Below are positions 57,156 through 64,000 of a DNA stretch of 64,000 bases, in pieces. Source of the DNA: Uloborus plumipes (Eukaryota; Arthropoda; Arachnida; Araneae; Uloboridae); contig JAXGGA010002389.1 in the NCBI GenBank assembly GCA_038373865.1, positions 1 to 64,000 on the forward strand, read 5' to 3'. Below the pieces are notes generated by a model. The model did not search any database. It saw nothing but the letters and a program-made list of their open reading frames with translations, and had not been told where the DNA came from. Within the stretch, counting starts at the first letter, position 1. Every line of letters begins with the position of its first letter. Position numbers and translations under genes: made by a program.

Positions 57156-60100
57156 AAATAAGGAAGTTTTAATTGCAGTTTCTTCTTGTTCTTACAATAT
57201 AAGAGTTTTCTTTATTTTGAGAATGCTTTAGAGTTGGAGTTTTAACTCTAAAGTAAATCTAGAAAGTAAAAGAAAATTCTGAAAACGAAAGGGTTTGTTT
57301 ATTTCTCTTAATGTGAGAGAGAAAAGAAAGACAAGAACTAATATTAAATTAAAACTTGAAAAAAGAAAACCACGACTTCGACGAATGTCGGGAGCATTTT
57401 TCATACGTGAGGACAGATATAAAAAAAAGAAATTACATTTTAAAAGTAAAAATGGTTATAGGAAAAATTACTGATAAAAGGAGTTTTCAAGACCTGCTGG
57501 TTACTACTTGACCTCCTCTAGCATAAATGCACTAGGCGATACAGGTTAGCATTGAAGCATGACAGTCATCATGTACGATACTTTGTTTTATCGCATTGCA
57601 CTCTTTCATAAATCAATGATTATACCCTTACGTACGCAAAATTGAGCTTCATCCTGACAATTCTTGCTTAGTGCGCAAATTTGAATGGCAAACATTTTAT
57701 TTGTAATTGCAAAGTTAGAAACTCTAGTTTAGCTTTTTTTTATGCTTACAGAATATTTTTACAAGATATTGAATATTTTTCAATGTGTGCATTTTAATTA
57801 CCTTGTTTCTAACTTTAAAAGGATAGCAGGCTTAAAAGTAGTCGAAACCAAGTGTCGGTAACATCCCCTAAATACGGCAAAATTTTAGAGGGATCCTTGG
57901 AAAAAATTAATTGATGAGAAAAGCGAAAAGAAATTAACAATAATTGCCTCCAAAAATGAGTAAGGAGGTCTTTCAAAATTATCGAGCGAGTATAACCAAA
58001 AACAGAGCACACCATAAAAGGCTATGTAGATAACATCTAAAATATTTCATATTTCTGTGGTTAATTGTTTTCGAGATATATGATATGCATACTTACTTAC
58101 ATACGTTCAGATGTCAGAACGACACTGGCTGAAATGCCGGAGGGAAGAGTCGAAACTGATATTTATGTGCTCCTACGTCTTATTTACATAGTTAGGTACA
58201 AAAAATGAGGTCACAATGTTTTTAAGAGGGCAGCATATTAAAATTTAGCTTTAACATTCAATGAGAATTTTTTGTGCGCAGTTACCCTTTTATTTCGTAG
58301 AAAAAGTAAAAATAAAATAAACAACTAGAATTATATGGCCGAAATTCATATTGTTGCACTTAAAGAAGAGAAAAAAAATGACTTTAACAACAGTGGATTG
58401 ATATGCTTTAAAATGCGTTCATGCTGAAATCAGAGGTATTACATGACTTCTTTACTTTTTAATTGCTCATTTTTTAATATATTGTTTCATATTTTTGTAC
58501 TGAAAATTTTTCAAATTCTTGTATTGCAAATTGAAACGCCTCATAGCTATATTGTCAGCTTCCATTTCAGTATTTACAGTGCGCTTCTTTCCTAGGCATT
58601 CGTTGCAACTTTTGTCATGTATATTACTCCCCATCCCCTTCAGAGTCATTAATTTCAAACTGCAAAATACGGAAGCATCCTGCATATTTTGGAATATGTT
58701 AGAAAAAATATATGAACACACATTCACGATTCAAGGAAGACATATGGAAATTTTTGAGGCTACTTGTGTTTCATGAAGCGGGGGAACTATTCCCATGAAC
58801 TACCAAACATGACTCGTCAGCATCTATGTGTACTTGACAGCTGTTTGTTTCTTCTTTTTTTTGTTTTTTTTTTTTTTAAATATTTCAAAAAAAAAGAAAA
58901 AGAAAGAAGATCTGATTTTTCCGAACTATAATATATTGAAAATAGTTACGGTCACAGAAAGAGATAAGTTTCAGAGAAATATTAGTTAAGGAAATCAAAT
59001 CCAGAAATTTTCAAGCCATTAGATCAAATAGCAATAATCACGAAAGTGAGATGATACTTTTTGAGATCATGGAAATTGTACTAATGCCGGATATAGTTAA
59101 GGAAGAAGGTTATTAATCTGAAAATGAAAACAGCTGATACAATTTGTATTCTGTATTATCTTTCGACTTTGTAATATCAAACTTCAATGTCGAGAAAAAT
59201 AAATAGTGTCGTTTAATCGTTATACCACTCTGCAAAGTTTCATGACAATAATATCATGACATCAGCGTGACGTTAGCCTATGAAAAACGAGCTAGATAAA
59301 ACGTCACAGCCTACTTGGCGAATTAGAGGAGTTCGCTGACTGTTTGTGAGCTCTTATTGGCTCCACCCGTAGTGACGTTCAGTGTCAAGTTAAGTTGCAT
59401 TCTAGTATAGTAGTGTGTATATTCACAACTAACGATCAAACAACATTGATTTCCGTAAAAAACTGCATTGAATATACACCTCCCTTTCAAAAAAAAAAAA
59501 AAACTTTAAAGGATGATCCTGCGCCCCAATTATTATTTTTTCTGCAAATTACAACGCAAAATTTTATAACACTATACGCTGAATTCAGGAAGCTGCCTTT
59601 TCAGAACAAACGAAGCCCATTGAAGCAAGTAGTTGGAAGGAGTGACACTAACCGAGTCATCTACTGTTGCAATTGATAACTAAATGCGAGGCAGTGTTTC
59701 CTCCCCCCACTAGTGCCCGATACGTAAACAGTTTATTTTCCCTGCTTATGGTGACTTAAAGCGAGATGTATGTTCTAATGAGTTACCACACATGATACAT
59801 AGATCTCAGAAAAGAGTTCGTTATGCGAACATATACTTTATTTTCTCAAAAAAAATTCTTTTATGTGGTACAATTCACAAAAATTATTTTGCATAAAAAC
59901 CTCGTTAAAGAACCAAAATAAGCAAAACATCGGTCTGATATATTAGAAAGTGAAAGTTTTATGGAATTTGTAATTACAAAACAAATAATATTTTTGGAGG
60001 AAAAGTAACAGAGGAAATTAAAACCAGATGTTTTTGGAGCTCTAAACCCAGCAAATAAGGCGATGCTAATGAAGTTTTAAATATATTTATGTATCACATG

Positions 60101-61858
60101 TTAAGCATTATTTTCCTTGAATAAATTGATCTTCTCGAAATCCCCTCTCGTTGTGCAAAATAAATCCCCGCGTCAAAGGTCTCAATATAAATTGAAATTC
60201 AAGTACCACGATATCACAGCCTTTTACCTAAAGCCTAATCATCGAATTCGACATTATATCCCTCAGCACTTGTAATCCAATCAGCAAGTTTTAATGCAAT
60301 TTCCTAACTATTCACGCTTAATCAACGATGGCATAGAAAGGAATCTGAACTGATGGGGGCATTCAAGCGAAATTAGAATCTTTTAACACCCCCTTAATGA
60401 GCTTCGATCTCGCTCGGCGAACGATGAAAGGGCAGAAGATTCCTACAGTTCCATCAAGTGTCCTTGTTGGAAATGATTTTAATGATTAATAAGACATGCA
60501 GATGTTACGATAAAGGAATTTGCTCTAGAAAAAGATTTCTTCTTTTAAGATTAATTATTAAAGTGCAGTAATGAATACATATCGAGCTTGTTGCGATGAA
60601 AAATGGGTATATTGCCATTGGGAAAAAAACATGTTTCGCATTGATTTGCTTTTGAAAATAATATGGTCGTTAAGAGATTATGAAATAAATTTTAATTGCA
60701 ATTTGTATTGTGACTGTGATTTATTCTTATTTTAAGTATGCATTTTTGACATAAAAGGGTTTAAAATAACGTGCGCTCGATACATTTTTTAAATAGTCAA
60801 ATAATAGATGTGATGACTGAATAGCAAATTAGATAAAAAAAAATAACTTTGCATGGGAAAAAAGAAATACACATTAAAAAAAATAAATGTGTAAAAAAAA
60901 AATAGCAACAATCACTGATCACTGAAGAGGAATGCATTTTATCTAAAATTATTTCCGGAGCTATTTCATGATAATGCTTTCTGAAATCTAAAAAAAAAGA
61001 GCTCACGAAGTTGCTTAAGTATAAGTTTGATATACCCTTTAATGAGTAGAAATTTTAATACCATATAAAAACTTTCTAACATTATATTTGCGAAAGGATT
61101 AATGAGAGGAGGGAGGGGGAATTCAAGAATTGTTCAACTAAATTTTTAGTCAAGTTTTAAGTAGTTTTATACATGAGGCAAAATTAAAAAGATGGCATTC
61201 TCTACTGCTTTCGTGATGGAATATGACTCACAAATGATAAATAGAATTGAATATGATGATAAATAAGAAATTTGTAAAGCTCATTCTTTTTACAAAATCA
61301 AGCAAACGAGTTAGATCTATAAAAAATGTTTCTGTATCTAAGATTTATGTCTCTGATTCTAAATCATGTGTTATAGTTAAAAAACTAACAACTGTATTCT
61401 TATCCAACATTTTATCTGTCTCGATATTTTCAGCGTAGATCTATTATCAAATTGCCCATTAAAAGCTCTATTTAGCTATTTATCTGTAGAGGAATTTTCT
61501 CAATTATCAGCTTATACTACTAAGAATGAAAGAAAGCCCGAACCGTTTACTAGCGTTTTCATCAACGCGTGTGCAGCACTAAATCCATATTATTTTTTCT
61601 TCTTTTTTCCTTAACAGATTTTTTTACTTTCAAGTTTTACAATTCAAGAAATAGAGATTATTTCAATGCATTTTTTCATTCTATTGTGTGAATTTAAACT
61701 ATATAAATGTGTAATAATGCACTTGTGTGTGACCAATCCGACTCTGTTTCAGTTTTAGAGGCTTACACCGTGTTGATGCTAGGGGAACGATACGACAGAG
61801 TTTTTCTGAACATTTTTCGTAATTAAAATGCTAATTTACTTAATTTTCAATTTCAAAT
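57156..61858. other. AT-rich intergenic DNA, no gene seen
   Basis: About 4.7 kb with no recognisable coding exon, RNA gene or element boundary. The 60-93-codon ORFs lack motifs and often overlap on opposite strands (for example 58467-58776). A patch at 59280-59400 is locally more GC-rich, but shows nothing I can name. Confidence 0.5.
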
Positions 61859-61860
61859 TA

Positions 61861-62034
61861 CGTTCGAGCCCGTTTATTAGAATATCGTTTAAAGGAATAT
61901 TCCGCTTAATGTAATACATTTTCAATGTACCAAACCATTGAAATGCATTATTTTCAGCCCGCATAATGAAATATCCCGCTTATTAGAATATGTTGTCGTG
62001 GCAAAATGGATATTGCATTAAGCTGGTTCGACTG
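61861..62034. mobile_element. 174-bp pogo/Tigger-type MITE
   Basis: The right terminus GCTGGTTCGACTG followed by TA matches the CAGTCGAACC start common in pogo/Tigger elements. The left terminus CGTTCGAGCCCGTTTATTAG after TA is its diverged partner. CGTTTATTAGAATATCG and CGCTTATTAGAATATG repeat inside. There is no coding capacity. Confidence 0.55.
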
Positions 62035-62036
62035 TA

Positions 62037-64000
62037 TTAATTGTTGACATCGGAAGTTAAAAACATAATTACTTTTGCATATAACTACATCAACGTTACC
62101 GTATTTTTTCTTTTATTTTCCCTTTTTTTAAATACATATCAAATGCTACTGGGAACTTGAACTACGATATTTTCAGTTTCGCAATCGTTTAAAGAAATTG
62201 ATCGCATGGCTAAAATGCATTGCACATTAATTAACAAAATTAATCCAAGAACTGCTACATATCTGTATCAATAGTAAGTATTTGAAATAACTTTGAACGA
62301 AAGAATACTGCAATGCAAATTTGCTAAATTTGTGCTCAGGGCAAGAGGAGTGGCATATTCGATTTGTTTTTTCGAACAAAATTTATTGTGTGGTTTTTAA
62401 CTGACCTGTATTACAAGTTCATATACACGTTCAACATAGCTAAAGCTCACGCTCAAAGGAACTCATAGGTTTTTATTTCTTTTGAATTTTAAAATAAAAT
62501 GGTTTTGTACTCCTTCAAGACATAGACGTTCTTACAGTAAGCAATGACAAATATCTTAACGCATCAATCTCCACATAAGACAACTTACAAAACAACATTG
62601 TTTCATATTATAACTTAATATAAGTTGACATCTGTTACTTCTTTTAAGGCGTGTGACACATGACCGACTTTAAATTGCCACCATTATTTCACACGAAATC
62701 TTCCTTCACAAAACAAAATTATTTTTTTATTTTGTACTGACTATTCTCGTTTATTTTCGTTCAAAGTCCATTGAAGAATAAAGCTTCCCTCTTTTTCCAG
62801 ACTGGTCACGATTTTCTAAAAAACTTTTGAAGCAATTATTTTATTTGCGAGCTTTTTCCCTCGTTCTTTATGTGCTATTTACTGCGATTTTTATGAGAAT
62901 GGAAAAACACCTATGCAATGTTGATTTTTTTTGGCTATAAATTTTCCTGTAACCATTTAAAACGAAACAAAAAGTATTTTGTAATGCATTACAATGATGT
63001 TACTTTTATATTTCTTTATTTCAATAGCTTTTTAAATCCCTTGTTTTTGATTTTTTAGAATCGGTTTTCTTACATAAATTTAAATTATAAAGCCTTAAAA
63101 GAGGGTTTTTTTTAAATCATTTATCAATAGTTAGTTTTTTTTTTTGCTGCTTGGAGTTCCTATTTTTTTTATACAAGGAGATAGAGGTTGCAGATGTACG
63201 CATGGTGTGATACTTCAAAGCAAAAAAAAAAAACATTTACAATATCAATCTTTACAATTACCAAGTGCTGACAGCACCAGTTCTACCTCTTTACAAAACT
63301 ATAAGAGAAAAAAAACCATTTTGGTTGTGAAACCATCTGTAGAGAGAACTCCCTTGTTTCAGCTATATATGATGTATATAACTCAATCTTCTTCACATAA
63401 AACGCGCTTTTAACTAGTTAATAAATCTAACATTAATTATTGCAGAAAATTTTCTTAAAATTCATGTTAATTTGTGTCATTGTTTAAGTTTTTGTACCGA
63501 ATAAATAACTCTCTGTTAAAATAGGACAGTTGTGAGCACATCCAGGGCAGACGTTTACAATTACTGAATGCCTCTTAACATTATTGTTGTTATAAGTTAA
63601 AAAGTAAGTTAAAATTTAGAGTATTTTTTTTTTCTATAAGCATTTGCACATTCATTGTTAGTTAATGGTTTTTTCCAATAAATTGGTCAACAATTTAGTG
63701 TTATAACACAATGACCCGAAATAAAAAGACGCACAATATTTTACCTTAATTAAAAACTTAAGTTTGAATTTTCAAAATAAATTATCATACTCTGCATGAA
63801 GGTTAATATCCATATAGTATACTAAGATTAATGTTTACATACTGAAATACTTTTTATGCAACGCAGTTTTATAATTTTTGTCTTCTTACGGGTCACAACA
63901 TGTTACGTTACTTAAAAACTTGACAGTGAGCTGGAAATAAAAATGCAATTTCTTGCTTATATTTTGTGGTACAATTAAAAGTTGCACAATATGTGTCACA
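62037..64000. other. AT-rich intergenic DNA, no gene seen
   Basis: No coding exon, RNA gene or element boundary recognised up to the window end. Confidence 0.5.

Overview
The window reads as AT-rich, transposon-saturated, non-genic DNA from a metazoan nuclear genome. It is most likely an arthropod, and a chelicerate such as a spider is my best guess. The reasons are two Helitrons ending in a GC hairpin plus CTAGT, tRNA-derived SINEs, Tc1/mariner, pogo/Tigger, hAT and piggyBac ends with correct target-site duplications, long microsatellites and poly(A/T) runs, and no bacterial-style gene packing. I found no convincing host protein-coding gene, no functional tRNA or rRNA gene, and no CRISPR. 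The host assignment is inference from repeat style, not from a recognised host gene.

Left part (1-11 kb): a hAT remnant, two MITEs (one with a perfect 8-bp duplication, TACGTACG), copy 1 of a 1.68-kb TA-flanked element with GTAAGTGCG iterons (1111-2794), and a 5.36-kb TA-flanked element (5419-10779). The latter carries 15 copies of a 15-bp GGGGCACGTTTACGC-type iteron and a striking 2.2-kb array of G/C-rich palindromic repeats.

Middle (11-30 kb): piggyBac and other MITEs, a ~2-kb element containing a ~148-bp minisatellite in higher-order (ABC)(ABC) arrangement with a shorter sister copy at 27.3-28.4 kb, two SINEs, a 3.48-kb foldback element with ~0.9-kb arms into which a hAT MITE was inserted, and an apparently intact 1420-bp Tc1-like transposon. 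Its uninterrupted 343-codon transposase is the only clean long ORF in the window.

30-35 kb: a pogo/Tigger-like transposon. Its transposase (psq-type HTH, CENP-B/Tc5-type DNA-binding region, DD35D catalytic domain) is broken by two frameshifts and a stop. Copy 2 of the GTAAGTGCG element has landed just downstream of its poly(A) signal.

Right part (35-64 kb): a 146-151-bp tandem-repeat MITE, two Helitrons (42029-43686 plus, 52720-56734 minus), a 2.2-kb TIR element with 33-bp perfect TIRs and a 7-bp duplication, two long near-perfect inverted repeats (134-bp and 170-bp arms), a 1.1-kb tandem duplication of a Helitron 5' end, and finally largely featureless AT-rich DNA with one pogo-like MITE.

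The most notable pattern is that three TA-flanked families share one architecture: G-rich TIRs plus many dispersed copies of a family-specific 14-16-bp iteron near both ends. Only one of them carries a recognisable (dead) pogo-type transposase.
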